From Arthrinium phaeospermum (Eukaryota > Ascomycota > Sordariomycetes > Amphisphaeriales > Apiosporaceae): a stretch of DNA of 64,000 nucleotides. Shown here one piece after another: positions 53,027 through 62,891 of the stretch. The notes beneath the pieces were generated by a model, which was not told the origin of the DNA, ran no database searches, and saw only the letters and a list, made by a program, of their open reading frames with translations. A program made the translations under genes and the position numbers. Within the stretch, counting starts at the first letter, position 1, and every line of letters begins with the position of its first letter. Location: positions 2,937,532 through 3,001,531 of the forward strand of contig QYRS01000008.1 of assembly GCA_006503535.1 (NCBI GenBank), in the 5' to 3' direction.

Positions 53027-55741
53027 ATGGCCACCAACGTGGACTACGTCGGCGGACCACCAGATGAGAAGCCCGAGGGTGTCGTGGAGCAGAACGAGAG
53101 GAAAGATCACCAACACCACGAGAAGGGCCGCACTGACTCCCCCACCCTCTTCCCTCCTAACGAATGGCTCGATCGTCTGAAGGCTGAGTACACTGGCGAC
53201 CATGGCGGCGAAGCCCTACCTGCCGGTGCCGATCCCGACCGCATGGTGGAGTGCGTCCTGACCCTCAACGAGGAAGAATCGGTCCAGGTGCTCAAGGACC
53301 TGCTCGAGAGCCAGCGGGAGGACTACAGCATCGACCGCCAAATGATGGCCCGCCTCGAACAGCTTGTCGCGGGCTGCGAGGCCTGCGGCATGGAGCAGGG
53401 CGAGTGGGCCTACGAGGTGTGCAAGCGCGCCGGCCTGTACCACAACTGGTCGCCCTACACCGAAGTCCGCGCCGTCACGCTGCCCTACGACGACCCCGAC
53501 GAGGCCTGCGAGAGCTTGCGGGCCTACTTCCTCGGCTTCTTCTGGGTCTGCGTCTGTACTGCTATCAACACATTCTTCGCGCCCCGCCAGCCGGGCATCA
53601 CCATTCCCAACTCGGTCGTCCAGCTTCTGCTCGTGCCCATGGGCCGCGGCCTGGCCTACATCCTGCCGGACTGGGGCTTGACCATTCGCGGCACGCGCTA
53701 CACGCTGAACCCGGGCCCGTGGACCAGCAAGGAGCAGCTGTTTGCCACCATCATCTTCTCCGGCGCCTCCACCATTGGCAACTTCACCGGGCTGCTGGTC
53801 TTGCGCCTGCCCGTCTTCTTCGACCAGCGCTGGGCCTCCTTCGGCTTCAACATCATGCTCGCCCTCGCCAACCAAGTTTATGGTCTTGGCATGGCAGGCA
53901 TCCTCCGGCGCCTGACCGTCTATCCCATCGAGGCGGTGTGGCCCAACGTGCTGCCGACGCTGGCCTTGAACCGCACGCTCATCACGGGCGACAGCAAGCG
54001 CGAGAAGATCAACGGCTGGCACATGACGCGCTACACCATGTTCGTCTGGGCCAGCGTCGTCTTCCTCGTCTACTACTGGGTCCCCAACCAGTTCTTCGTC
54101 TCCCTGCGCCTCTTCAATTGGATGACCTGGATCGCGCCCAACAACTTCAACCTCGCCACCGTCACCGGCTCGTACGGCGGCATGGGCTTCAACCCCTTCT
54201 CGACCTGGGACCCCAACGTGTCCGGCAAGGACGCCATGAACTCGCCCTTCTTCGCGCAGCTGCAGCAGTACGTGATGCGCGCCCTCTCGGGCCTCGTCAT
54301 CCTCATCATGTACTACCGGAACGCCTTCTGGGCCGCCTACATGCCCATCAACTCCAACGGCGCCTTCGACAACCAGATGGGCCAGTACAACGTGTCCAAG
54401 GTGCTCGACGACACCAACGGCGTCGACATTGCCAAGTACCGGGAGTACGGGCCGCCGTACTACGCCATCGCCAACCTCTTTGTTAGCGGGGCCAACTTTG
54501 TGTACTACACCTTCTCCATCGTCTACGTCTTCACCAAGTTCTGGAAGCCCGTCAAGAAGGCGTTTGTCGGCATCATCGTCAACACGGTCCAGCGGCGCAG
54601 CGTCTACACGGGCTTCGCCGACGGCCACACGCGCATGATGCGCGTCTACAAGGAGGTGCCCGAGTGGTGGTACGGCCTCGTCTTTGTCTTCGGCTTCGTC
54701 GTGTCCATAGTGAGCGTCACGGCCTGGCCGACCCAGACGCCGTGGTGGTCCATCCTGGGCGTGACGGGCGTCGGGGCGCTGCTCACCATCCCCTGGGTCG
54801 TCATCGAGTCCATCGCCGCCACGGGCATCCAGCTCAACGCCATCTGGCAGGTGCTGCCGGGCGTCTGGTTCCCCGGGCGCCCGCTGCCGCAGCTCATCAT
54901 CCTCATGCTCGGCGCCGCCTTTGAGCAGATGGCGGGCGGCTTCAGCGCCGACCTCAAGTACGCCCACTACGCCAAGATCCCGCCGCGCGCCGTCTTCCGC
55001 GGCCACGTCGCGGCCTGCGTCGTCAACTGCTTCATCTACTGCGCCATCCTCGAGCTCCTCATGGTCTACGCCGACCAGGACAGCACCCTCTGCCAGTGGG
55101 ACAACAAGCAATACATGGTCTGCCAGTACGCCCACTCGGTCTGGTCCTCCGTCATCTTCTTCGGCGCCTTTGGCACCAACAACATGTTCAAGCTGTACCC
55201 GATGCTGCCCTACTGCTTCCTCCTCGGCGGCGTGCTCGGCGTCCTCTGGATGGCCGGCGAGAAGCTGCTTCCCCGCCTTCGCCTCGCCCTCGAGTCCCGC
55301 ATGGAGGCCAAGCGGTTCGTGTCGTTCGACCGGTACTTTTGGAAGCCCGCCGCGGCGACCATGGCCTGCCTCAACCCGGCCATTGCGCTGTCGGGCGCTT
55401 TGAGCTGGGCCGGCAACCAGAACCTGAGCTACGCGACGCTGGGCATCTACGTTGCCTGGTTCTTCCAGTACTTCCTCAAGCGGCGGTACACGGCGTGGTG
55501 GGGCAAGTACTCGTACCTGGTCTTCGCGGGCCTCAACGTCGGCGTGGCCATTTCGGGCCTCATCGTGACGCTGGCCTTTTCCTTTGGCGCGGGCAAGAAC
55601 GCCTCGTTCGCGTGGTGGGGCAACACGGTGGCGCAAGAGGGGGTGGACTACCAGCTCTACAACAACAATGCGTCCATGTTGCCGGTGCCGGCGTCGGGAT
55701 ACTTTGGGCTGAGTCCGGAGGAGTATCCTTCGCATTGGTAG
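53027..55741 (+). CDS. OPT-family small oligopeptide transporter
   Basis: Proton-coupled plasma-membrane importer of tetra- and pentapeptides (Opt1/Isp4 type). Single uninterrupted exon. I chose the ATG at 53027 (MATNVDYVGG), giving 904 aa; the frame is open to 52928 but that would add a non-conserved leader. A soluble acidic N-terminus with WSPYTEVRAVTLPYDDPDE is followed by about a dozen to sixteen hydrophobic segments. Family signatures visible are SLRAYFLGFFWVCV, NTFFAPRQPGI, a LNPGPWTSKE segment (the NPGPF/W-type motif) and FGTNNMFKLYPMLPYCFLLG near the end. Close to the secreted carboxypeptidase at 60.4 kb, it suits peptide scavenging. Confidence 0.95.
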   Translation: MATNVDYVGGPPDEKPEGVVEQNERKDHQHHEKGRTDSPTLFPPNEWLDRLKAEYTGDHGGEALPAGADPDRMVECVLTLNEEESVQVLKDLLESQREDYSIDRQMMARLEQLVAGCEACGMEQGEWAYEVCKRAGLYHNWSPYTEVRAVTLPYDDPDEACESLRAYFLGFFWVCVCTAINTFFAPRQPGITIPNSVVQLLLVPMGRGLAYILPDWGLTIRGTRYTLNPGPWTSKEQLFATIIFSGASTIGNFTGLLVLRLPVFFDQRWASFGFNIMLALANQVYGLGMAGILRRLTVYPIEAVWPNVLPTLALNRTLITGDSKREKINGWHMTRYTMFVWASVVFLVYYWVPNQFFVSLRLFNWMTWIAPNNFNLATVTGSYGGMGFNPFSTWDPNVSGKDAMNSPFFAQLQQYVMRALSGLVILIMYYRNAFWAAYMPINSNGAFDNQMGQYNVSKVLDDTNGVDIAKYREYGPPYYAIANLFVSGANFVYYTFSIVYVFTKFWKPVKKAFVGIIVNTVQRRSVYTGFADGHTRMMRVYKEVPEWWYGLVFVFGFVVSIVSVTAWPTQTPWWSILGVTGVGALLTIPWVVIESIAATGIQLNAIWQVLPGVWFPGRPLPQLIILMLGAAFEQMAGGFSADLKYAHYAKIPPRAVFRGHVAACVVNCFIYCAILELLMVYADQDSTLCQWDNKQYMVCQYAHSVWSSVIFFGAFGTNNMFKLYPMLPYCFLLGGVLGVLWMAGEKLLPRLRLALESRMEAKRFVSFDRYFWKPAAATMACLNPAIALSGALSWAGNQNLSYATLGIYVAWFFQYFLKRRYTAWWGKYSYLVFAGLNVGVAISGLIVTLAFSFGAGKNASFAWWGNTVAQEGVDYQLYNNNASMLPVPASGYFGLSPEEYPSHW

Positions 55742-55931
55742 TGGTGTATCTTGACTTGATCAGTGTAGAGTTGACTAGATTATGACGAGTGGATAGGTAC
55801 ATGTAGTCACTTAGCCACGGGATTATCCAGTTACCTAGATACTCAATGACAAATATGTCGCTAATCGTTCTCCTGAAATGAGACTTGTGATTTCATGTAC
55901 TCAACAGTCCGCTATCTCATGGGAAAGAAGC

Positions 55932-57059
55932 TTAGACAGCCCCGCCGATTGGCTGGATCAGCGTGTAGCTTGCGGAAGCATTGAACTCCTGCACCCCATT
56001 GACCAAGTACAACGGCCTCAGGAGCCTGTCGTCGCTAAAGAACAGCTTGGGGCGTTCGCGCCGGTAGTAGTCGGTGGTGCCGCCGTCGGTAAAGTGGACG
56101 GTCGTGTTGTAGACCTCCTGCAGATTGAAAGTCCACTGCCCGGTCAGGTTGCGGGAGAACAGGTGTCCGCCGACTCTAGGGTACTTGACCCCGTGAACGG
56201 CGATGTCGATTATCCAATGACATAAGATGTGCCAATGGCCGCGCTTGTCGCGCCACAAGAACGGGTCCTCGGTCCAGTGGTCGCTGTAGTCGGAGGTGTT
56301 CCAGGGCATCGTCTTGGCCAGGCTGTACGTGTCGGCGTCCGCCCACCGATCCGCGGCGAAGATCTTGTTGTCCTCGACGGCGAGCATGATTTGCGGAGTG
56401 GGGGACGACTCGCTCCAGGTCGGCCAGGGGGCGGGATTGGTGCCGGCATCCACGACCAGCTGGGGCGGGGTCCAGGGCCCTCGCACGTCGGGGGCGCTGG
56501 AGACGGAGATGTTGTTTGGCCATTTATACGATGCGCAATGGGTCGGCAGGGTCTCGGTGTCGAGGCCGATGCTGTACAGTAAGTATTGCTCGTCAAAGGG
56601 ACTCCAGACGATGGCGGGGTTGTGGTGGAAGGGCCCGAAGAGCTGCTGGGCGTAGTGGTAGGGTCCGGCTGGCCCCGTGCGGGATTCGGCGCGGATGATG
56701 GTGCTGAAGGGCCGCCAGCCCGCGAGGCCGCAGCCGTGGGCGAACTGGGAGGTGATGAGGTGGAAGAGGGACTTGTCGTGCTGGTCTTGCACGATCTGGC
56801 CGCCCCAGGAGGAGTTGCCGCCCTTGGTGCTGTAGTGCCCCGGGAGGGTGACGTTGGTGTGGTTGTAGCCCGTCCATCTTGTGGCGGGTTGGAGGTCTAG
56901 TTTGTTGCAGTCGTGGGACGTCCAGCCGGGATCGCAGTGGCAGCGGCCGCGGGGAAGGCAGATTCCGTTGAGGCTGCAGTCGTCGTCGCTCGCGCACTGG
57001 TATGCGGCTGATGCCAGGGCTTGGAAGATCGCCAATATGAACTTGAAGAAAAGGGCCAT
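55932..57059 (-). CDS. Secreted EGF-like plus GH43-like beta-propeller protein
   Basis: Intact exon. ATG 57059 gives a signal peptide (MALFFKFILAIFQALASA) and 375 aa; the in-frame ATG at 57176 would bury it, so I prefer 57059. Residues about 20-50 form an EGF-like module with six Cys (YQCASDDDCSLNGICLPRGR, CHCDPGWTSHDC). The rest resembles the five-bladed propeller of GH43-like hydrolases: SSWGGQIVQDQHDKSLFHL, FHHNPAIVWSPFDEQYLLY, WTEDPFLWRDKRGHWHIL and ERPKLFFSD. Candidate acidic residues are in QDQHD, WTEDPF and RERPK. N-glycosylation sites are numerous. The substrate cannot be told; some members may lack activity. Confidence 0.8.
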   Translation of the reverse strand: MALFFKFILAIFQALASAAYQCASDDDCSLNGICLPRGRCHCDPGWTSHDCNKLDLQPATRWTGYNHTNVTLPGHYSTKGGNSSWGGQIVQDQHDKSLFHLITSQFAHGCGLAGWRPFSTIIRAESRTGPAGPYHYAQQLFGPFHHNPAIVWSPFDEQYLLYSIGLDTETLPTHCASYKWPNNISVSSAPDVRGPWTPPQLVVDAGTNPAPWPTWSESSPTPQIMLAVEDNKIFAADRWADADTYSLAKTMPWNTSDYSDHWTEDPFLWRDKRGHWHILCHWIIDIAVHGVKYPRVGGHLFSRNLTGQWTFNLQEVYNTTVHFTDGGTTDYYRRERPKLFFSDDRLLRPLYLVNGVQEFNASASYTLIQPIGGAV

Positions 57060-57528
57060 TTTCAACTTGAGACATTTGGTTTTAAGGAAAAGAAATGCAT
57101 TGCAACAGTCGGGACCATAGCAGTTCTTACACGCCGGGCGGGCGGTTCGGGGTAATGATGTTTTCAGGTGCGGCATCCTTTGGGCGGTCTTTTTCCGACC
57201 GACGATGTGCCTTTGCCCGAAGACCCCGACCGCGACATGTTGTCTTCTAGATGGGTAAACATGCTTTCGTTAGAGGCGACCTCAAAAGCATGTCCTTACA
57301 TATCCTTACATATTTACAGCTATGCTTATCCTCAGTCAGGAAGAATTCATTTGAATATGTGTTGTCTACTCAAGATGTTTGAGTAGACGAATTCCCTAGC
57401 TTGAAGTAGAGTTCCGGACCCCTAAAGTCAGCGCACGCACCACTAACAATGAAAGTCTCACGTCATCCAGTTTCGAGCTGCATCACTCTTCAACTTCCAA
57501 CCACCACAACTTCATCAGATCAATCAGC
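57060..57528. other. Divergent intergenic region
   Basis: Promoters of the EGF/GH43-like gene and of the small HTH gene. Nothing else is seen. Confidence 0.5.
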
Positions 57529-57792
57529 ATGGATCTAAACGAACTCGGTCGCATTCTCAGCGCCGACCGCAAGCCGAATGGCGAATACTCCTCCGAGGCG
57601 GTGTCGGCCATCACCGCGCTCTTCATCGCGGGGGTCCCGAGGCACACCATTGCCGCCGCGTTTGGCACGCGGCGGCCCGCCACCGTCAACAATATCGCCA
57701 GGCGCTTCATCCAGCGGAAATCGCCCAAGACGAAGCCGAGATCTGGCCGCCCTCAGACAAGATCATCCAGTCGGCAAAACGAGGTGCGCTAG
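57529..57792 (+). CDS. Small HTH (homeodomain-like) protein, 87 aa
   Basis: ATG 57529 opens an intact frame. Residues about 18-60 (YSSEAVSAITALFIAGVPRH, TIAAAFGTRRPATVNNIARR) read as a helix-turn-helix like those at the N-terminus of Tc1/mariner-type transposases or resolvases. A basic tail (QRKSPKTKPRSGRPQTRSSS) follows. There is no catalytic DDE part and no terminal inverted repeat that I can see in the next 400 bp, so it is either a stand-alone DNA-binding protein or a domesticated transposase head. Confidence 0.5.
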   Translation: MDLNELGRILSADRKPNGEYSSEAVSAITALFIAGVPRHTIAAAFGTRRPATVNNIARRFIQRKSPKTKPRSGRPQTRSSSRQNEVR

Positions 57793-58210
57793 CTGGGGCT
57801 GTCAGCCATCTGATCAGCGTGCATAGCTAGCCTCTAAAGATGCCCGGAATCATCTCTCATCTCTGCTCTGTCATTCAACATTATCTTTTCTATACCATCA
57901 TGGCAAATCATAAAAAGTCCATTTCTCTAGGAATGTTCCCTTGCTACTATGTTCACTGAGCACTGAGCGACTAGCAATGCATCCAATTGTCGCGAGGTTT
58001 CCCCTCGACGGCCCCTTTGCAGCAGTGTTTTCGATCGGTTGCATCATTCAGTGACGTAAACCGGGGAAAATGCCCCGCCAATGGCAACACCCGAAGAACC
58101 AGCACAAAGGCAGCTCAGAGCTGTCCGTCGCAATTGCAACATCTTCAACACTCATTCTTGTAACGGCCATTGATTCTACTTGACCTGCGAGCTTTTCAAT
58201 CTAATATTTC
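57793..58210. other. Intergenic region
   Basis: Promoter of the FAD oxidoreductase. No gene or repeat is seen. Confidence 0.5.
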
Positions 58211-59653
58211 ATGTTGAGGTCCCTCTCGCGCCTGCATTCGACTTGCCACTTCCCCAACCCGGCGCACACGATGGCGGGACAGCAAAAGGACATCACCATT
58301 GTCGGCGGCGGCATCATCGGCTGCTGCGCCGCCTACTTCCTGACCCGGCACCCCGCGTACTCGGCCGACACGCACCGCATCACCCTGCTCGAAGCCTCCT
58401 CGACGTCCACGGGCGGCCGAACCGCCGACAGTCTCCAAGACCCGGGCACCCTCCTCGCACCCGAGTCCGCGTCGAAGCGCAACCCGGCCCACGAAGGCAT
58501 TGCCGGCGGCGCGAGCGGAAAGGCCGGTGGATTGCTCGCGCTCTGGGCGTTCCCGCAGAACATTGTGCCCCTAAGCTTCCGGCTGCACGACGAGCTGGCC
58601 AAGGAGCACGGGGGCGACGCCAAATGGGGCTACCGACGCTGCTACGCCAGCCAGGTCGACTGCAGCGCCCGCCCGCCTCCCGGCTTCTCCGGCGGCAAGG
58701 ACGAAAACATGACGGCGGCCGACAACAAAGACGAGCAAGGGGCCATCAAGGGTCTACACAAGGATCACAAGAAGTCGGCCAAGGCGCTGAAGAAGCTGGG
58801 CGCGCCCGAGGACCTGGACTGGCTCGACACGGACGCCTTGGGCGGCTACGACAACATGGGGACACCCGAGAACACGGCGCAGGTGCACCCCGAACTGTTC
58901 ACGCGGGCGATGGCGCAGCTGGCCGAGGACAGCGGCGTCAAGATCGTGACGGGCGCCAAGGCCACCGCCATCAACAAGAGCAGCGATGGTAAGAGCGTGG
59001 GCAGCGTCACCTACGAAAAGGACGGAAAACAAGAGACCCTACATACTACAGACTGCATCGTGGCGGCGGGACCCTGGACATCGAAGTTGTTGCCCCGCAT
59101 CCCCGTGACGACGTCGCGGGCGCACAGCGTCGTCATCAAGACGCCCAGCACGGTTTCGCCGTACGCCCTGTTCACGGCCATCAACCTGCCGTCGGGATTC
59201 CCCTCGCCGACGCCAGAGGGCAGCGCGGGTGGGTCGGCAAAGAGACAAGCCTTGAAGCGCATGCAGATCGTGGAGCCCGAGATCTATGCGCGCCCAGACG
59301 GCACCGCCTACGCCTGCGGGCCGACCGACCAGACAGCACCGCTGCCTGCCACCAACGCCGAGGTCGAGGTGGACGAGGCGCGCTGCCGCGACATCATCGA
59401 CCAGGTCGGCAGTATCAGCGACGATTTGGGCAAGGACGGGCAGGTGCTGGCCAGGCAGGCTTGTTATCTGCCCCAGGGCGGGCCCTTCATTGGGGAAGTG
59501 GGCGGCACCAAGGGATTGACGGTGGCGGCCGGCCACACGTGCTGGGGGATTCAAAACGCGCCCGGCACCGGGAAACTGCTCAGCGAGATTGTGCTCGAGG
59601 GCATGGCCAAGAGTGCGAAACTCGGTGGTTGCGATGCCTCGCGGTTTACATGA
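58211..59653 (+). CDS. FAD-dependent oxidoreductase (DAO family, Tda3-like)
   Basis: Intact single exon. The first ATG (58211) gives 480 aa with an Arg/Ser-rich leader (MLRSLSRLHSTCHFPNPAHT) that could target mitochondria; the second ATG (58271) gives 460 aa and starts directly before the FAD site, so both are plausible. The dinucleotide-binding motif is ITIVGGGIIGCCAAYFL. GGASGKAGGLLALWAFPQN and WGYRRCYASQVDC are characteristic of the yeast Tda3-like branch, and AAGPWTSKLLP and TVAAGHTCWGIQNAPGTGK of the DAO family C-terminal FAD contacts. Yeast Tda3 is linked to endosome-Golgi traffic; its substrate is not known. Confidence 0.88.
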   Translation: MLRSLSRLHSTCHFPNPAHTMAGQQKDITIVGGGIIGCCAAYFLTRHPAYSADTHRITLLEASSTSTGGRTADSLQDPGTLLAPESASKRNPAHEGIAGGASGKAGGLLALWAFPQNIVPLSFRLHDELAKEHGGDAKWGYRRCYASQVDCSARPPPGFSGGKDENMTAADNKDEQGAIKGLHKDHKKSAKALKKLGAPEDLDWLDTDALGGYDNMGTPENTAQVHPELFTRAMAQLAEDSGVKIVTGAKATAINKSSDGKSVGSVTYEKDGKQETLHTTDCIVAAGPWTSKLLPRIPVTTSRAHSVVIKTPSTVSPYALFTAINLPSGFPSPTPEGSAGGSAKRQALKRMQIVEPEIYARPDGTAYACGPTDQTAPLPATNAEVEVDEARCRDIIDQVGSISDDLGKDGQVLARQACYLPQGGPFIGEVGGTKGLTVAAGHTCWGIQNAPGTGKLLSEIVLEGMAKSAKLGGCDASRFT

Positions 59654-60430
59654 ACGGAAGAGGTTGCATCCGCAGGTAGCCTGCGTAGTGTAGTCGTAAG
59701 CTCAGAGGTATGCGATTGTCAATTCCAAGGCACTAGCACTTGTTTAAAACATGGGCCGAGGACCCTGGGGAACGGTGGCGCGTCTTCGGGGCAGGGGGCC
59801 CTGCAGGCAAAACGCTGCTCAAACCATTAATGGGTCTCTCGATCAACCCCAGCTTGACTCGTGATTCAATGCGACGTGAAGAACCGTAGCGACAGCCGCA
59901 ACGGTTGAGTGCACGCCAAACAAATGGGCCGCCACATGGCCGGGCTCGTTCTAGACTTGGTTTTCGACCGGCTTCCACTTTATTAGGCCACGAATGGAGG
60001 GCAGAATTGAGGGGCCTCCAGCCGGGCTTCCTGGTTTCACCATCTGCCTCATCGCCGTCAAGAACCCTGCCGTCGATCACCAGCCCTTCTGCCATTGGAC
60101 GGTCCGTCCTTGGATATCCATTCGAGATGGCCGTCAACTCAACAAACCCCCGGCCAGGAAGAAACGAGATGAGATTGATTTTGCCAAGATGGGTTCCTGC
60201 CGAGGAGTCAGCGCAAACCGTCTGTTTATGTTTTCCGGTCTACATACATACCCAGCCGGTTGGGACGAACTTCTGGGTCAATTATAGTAACTCAATTATC
60301 TTCTACTTACACCACGCTATGGACTGGTGTTAATCGCACAGAGACACTTTGCTTCAGCTGCCATTCTCTTATAATATGCATAATTCCACTACATAATCTA
60401 TCTCATTCTTTTCTATCCTCTTTAGTCACC
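59654..60430. other. Intergenic region
   Basis: 3' DNA of the oxidoreductase and promoter of the carboxypeptidase. Short frames on both strands are unsupported. Confidence 0.5.
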
Positions 60431-62192
60431 ATGGCGCGAATACGACTCGCCCTCTCGCTCCTCGTGGGCGCCCTCGGGCTGGGAACGACGCAGGCGCAGT
60501 TCGTCAGCCCGCCCGACGACCTCCGGATGGTCATGGGCCACGCCGGCGTGCCGGTGCGGTACAAGGAGGTGGAGGCGGGCGTCTGCGAGCTCGACCCCGA
60601 CGTCCGCAGCTTCTCGGGCTACGCCGACGTCGCCGAGGACCAGCACATCTTCTGGTGGTTCTTCGAGGCGCGGCACGGCGACCCCAAGGAGGCGCCCTTG
60701 ACGGTGTGGATCAACGGCGGCCCAGGATCCAGCTCGATGATGGGCCTCTTCCAGGAGCTGGGCCCCTGCGGCGTCGACCCCCACGGCCAGGTGTACAGCA
60801 ACCCGCACTCGTGGTCCAACGTCAGCAACCTGCTCTTCATCGACCAGCCCACGCAGACGGGCTTCTCCTACACCAAGCCGGTGCCGGCCTACAAAGAGAA
60901 GGACGAGGTGGTGGAGCTCCCCGACGACGGCAACAACGCCGGCTGCATGGTCTACGTCGACGACCCGGCCTCCTGCGGCACCTACACCCACCCCAACCTG
61001 ACCCTGACGGCCAACTCGACCGAGGGCGCCGCCAAGAACTTCTGGCTCGCGCTCCAGGGTTCGCGGGCGTCTTTCCGCAGTACACCCAGAACGGCTTCCA
61101 CCTGGCGACCGAGAGCTACGGGGGCCACTACGGGCCGGCGTTTGGTGCCTACATTGAGCGCAGGAACGAACGATTGACGCCGAGCACCGTGAGGATCCCG
61201 CTCAGGACTCTGACGGTCGGCAACGGATGGTGAGTTTTGCTTTCTTGTCATGATATCTTGACTCGTTTCTGACTTATCCCAGGTTCGACCCCATCCTCGG
61301 CTACCAGGCCTTCTACAACTTCACCGTCAGCCCCGGCAACACCTACGGCTACGCCCCCTTCGACAACGACACCGCCGCCGCCCTGCACGACGGTCTCTAC
61401 GCCCCCGGCAACTGTCTCGACCAACTGCGAGACTGCCGGCACTCCGGTCTGGACGGCGTCTGCGCGCGGGCCGACGACTTTTGCGCCGCACAAGTCGAGT
61501 TCCCCCTTGTCGACCTGCTGGGCCGCGACGAGTACGACATCCGCCAGCTGGCGCCCGATCCGTTCCCCTACACCTTCTACCAGGACTACCTCAACACGCC
61601 CCGGGTGCAGAAGGCGATTGGCGTGTACACCAACTACACCAAGAGCAACCCCCTGGTCGCGCGCGCCTTCCGGGGGACCGGAGATGACGCCCGGGATGTG
61701 CACGTCGCCGACGACCTGCGGTTCCTGCTGGCCCGCAACGTCACCGTCGCCCTGTACGCGGGCGACGCCGACTTCAACAGCAACTGGCTGGGCGTCGAGG
61801 CCTTCGCCGAGGAGATGCTCGGAGCCCCTTCCTACGGGTACACCCAGGCGGGCTACACCGACCTCCGCACCAGCGACGGCGTCGCCCACGGCCAGACCAA
61901 GCAGGCCGGCCGGTTCAGCTTCACGCGCGTCTACGAGAGCGGGCACATGGTGCCCTTCTACCAGCCCCTCGCGGCCCTCGAGCTGTTCGGGCGCGCCATC
62001 AACGGGCGGGACGTGGCGACAGGGAAGACGGCGGTGGGCGCCCAGTACCGGACCAAGGGCACGCCCAAGAGCACGTACCGGAACGGAGATTCGACTATGC
62101 AGTGGGCCGTCGTGTCGGCGAACCGGACGTACGACGTCAAGGCCAACGGGCCGGGGGCGTTGTGGGACGATGTGGTGCAGGCTCGGAGATGA
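60431..62192 (+). CDS. Secreted serine carboxypeptidase (S10)
   Basis: Removes C-terminal residues from peptides. ATG 60431 starts a signal peptide (MARIRLALSLLVGALGLGTT). Exon 1 is 60431-61229, exon 2 61283-62192 (53-bp intron), 569 aa with the frame kept. Family motifs: VWINGGPGSSSMMG, NLLFIDQPTQTGFSY, the catalytic Ser in ATESYGGHYGP (codon 61114), Asp in LYAGDADFNSN (about 61764) and His in YESGHMVPFYQP (codon 61944). The GGG at 61057-61059 is one base short: the frame moves from FWLALQG to FAGVFPQYTQNGFH. Several N-glycosylation sites (NVSN, NLTL, NSTE, NYTK). It probably feeds peptides to transporters such as the OPT at 53 kb. Confidence 0.93.
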
Positions 62193-62663
62193 GGCGCTGT
62201 TCGTCAATTTTGGACTCATCCTGAAGAAGCTCATGCTCTCAACCTCCAGGCCCATCAACGGCTGGTACACGAGTTAGTCACCAAAGACACTCCGACATTA
62301 CTCGCTGCTACTTTGACGGCGCTTATGCCACACGCTTGGCATTGGCGATGGAGCTCTTGTTACTAATGCCATCATTCGGTGCCAAGTTGCAGATGAGTCG
62401 AAGTCATCTACGTTCACATCATCATGTACAAGTTGGATACTACCACGCAAACTGCAGCTGCATTCAATTGGTTTGATCAACGATGGAGTACTCTCTCTAT
62501 CACTGCATTCAATCTTGCGATCGGGAGGTCATAAAACCTGAACTACTTTCAGTTTTCCCTCGGCCATCCACCACACCCAGGAACAACACCCTTCCTACCA
62601 AACAAACACTTCACCATCTCCCTACACCTCTTCGACAACCATACCAACATTCCGGCAATCATC
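62193..62663. other. Intergenic region
   Basis: 3' DNA of the carboxypeptidase and promoter of the small gene. No feature is seen. Confidence 0.5.
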
Positions 62664-62891
62664 ATGGCCGAGAGCAAGAAGAGCGCTGGCGACGACGCCG
62701 TCCCCGCCAACAAGGTATCCGGATGGGAAGCCCTGGATGAGCACATCAGCAAGCTCCAGGAGAAGTACGAGAAGCTGAAGCAAGACGGCCACATAAAGCC
62801 CACCCGCACGACAGTCCAAGGCACCAACAGCCCTGCCGCAACGGAAAATGCCGGAAAGCAGGCCTGCGATGAGGACAAGAAGTCAACTTGA
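62664..62891 (+). CDS. Small charged protein, 75 aa, unknown function
   Basis: The ATG at 62664 is preceded by a CT/CA-rich leader typical of fungal 5' UTRs. The product is soluble and highly charged, with a short amphipathic helix (WEALDEHISKLQEKYEKLKQ) that may form a coiled coil, and a polar tail. It has no signal peptide. I do not recognise a family; codon usage looks coding. Confidence 0.5.
   Translation: MAESKKSAGDDAVPANKVSGWEALDEHISKLQEKYEKLKQDGHIKPTRTTVQGTNSPAATENAGKQACDEDKKST

Noticed and set aside
53216..55735. 839-codon minus-strand frame opposite the OPT transporter
   Set aside because: Antisense shadow; the + strand has a complete OPT protein.
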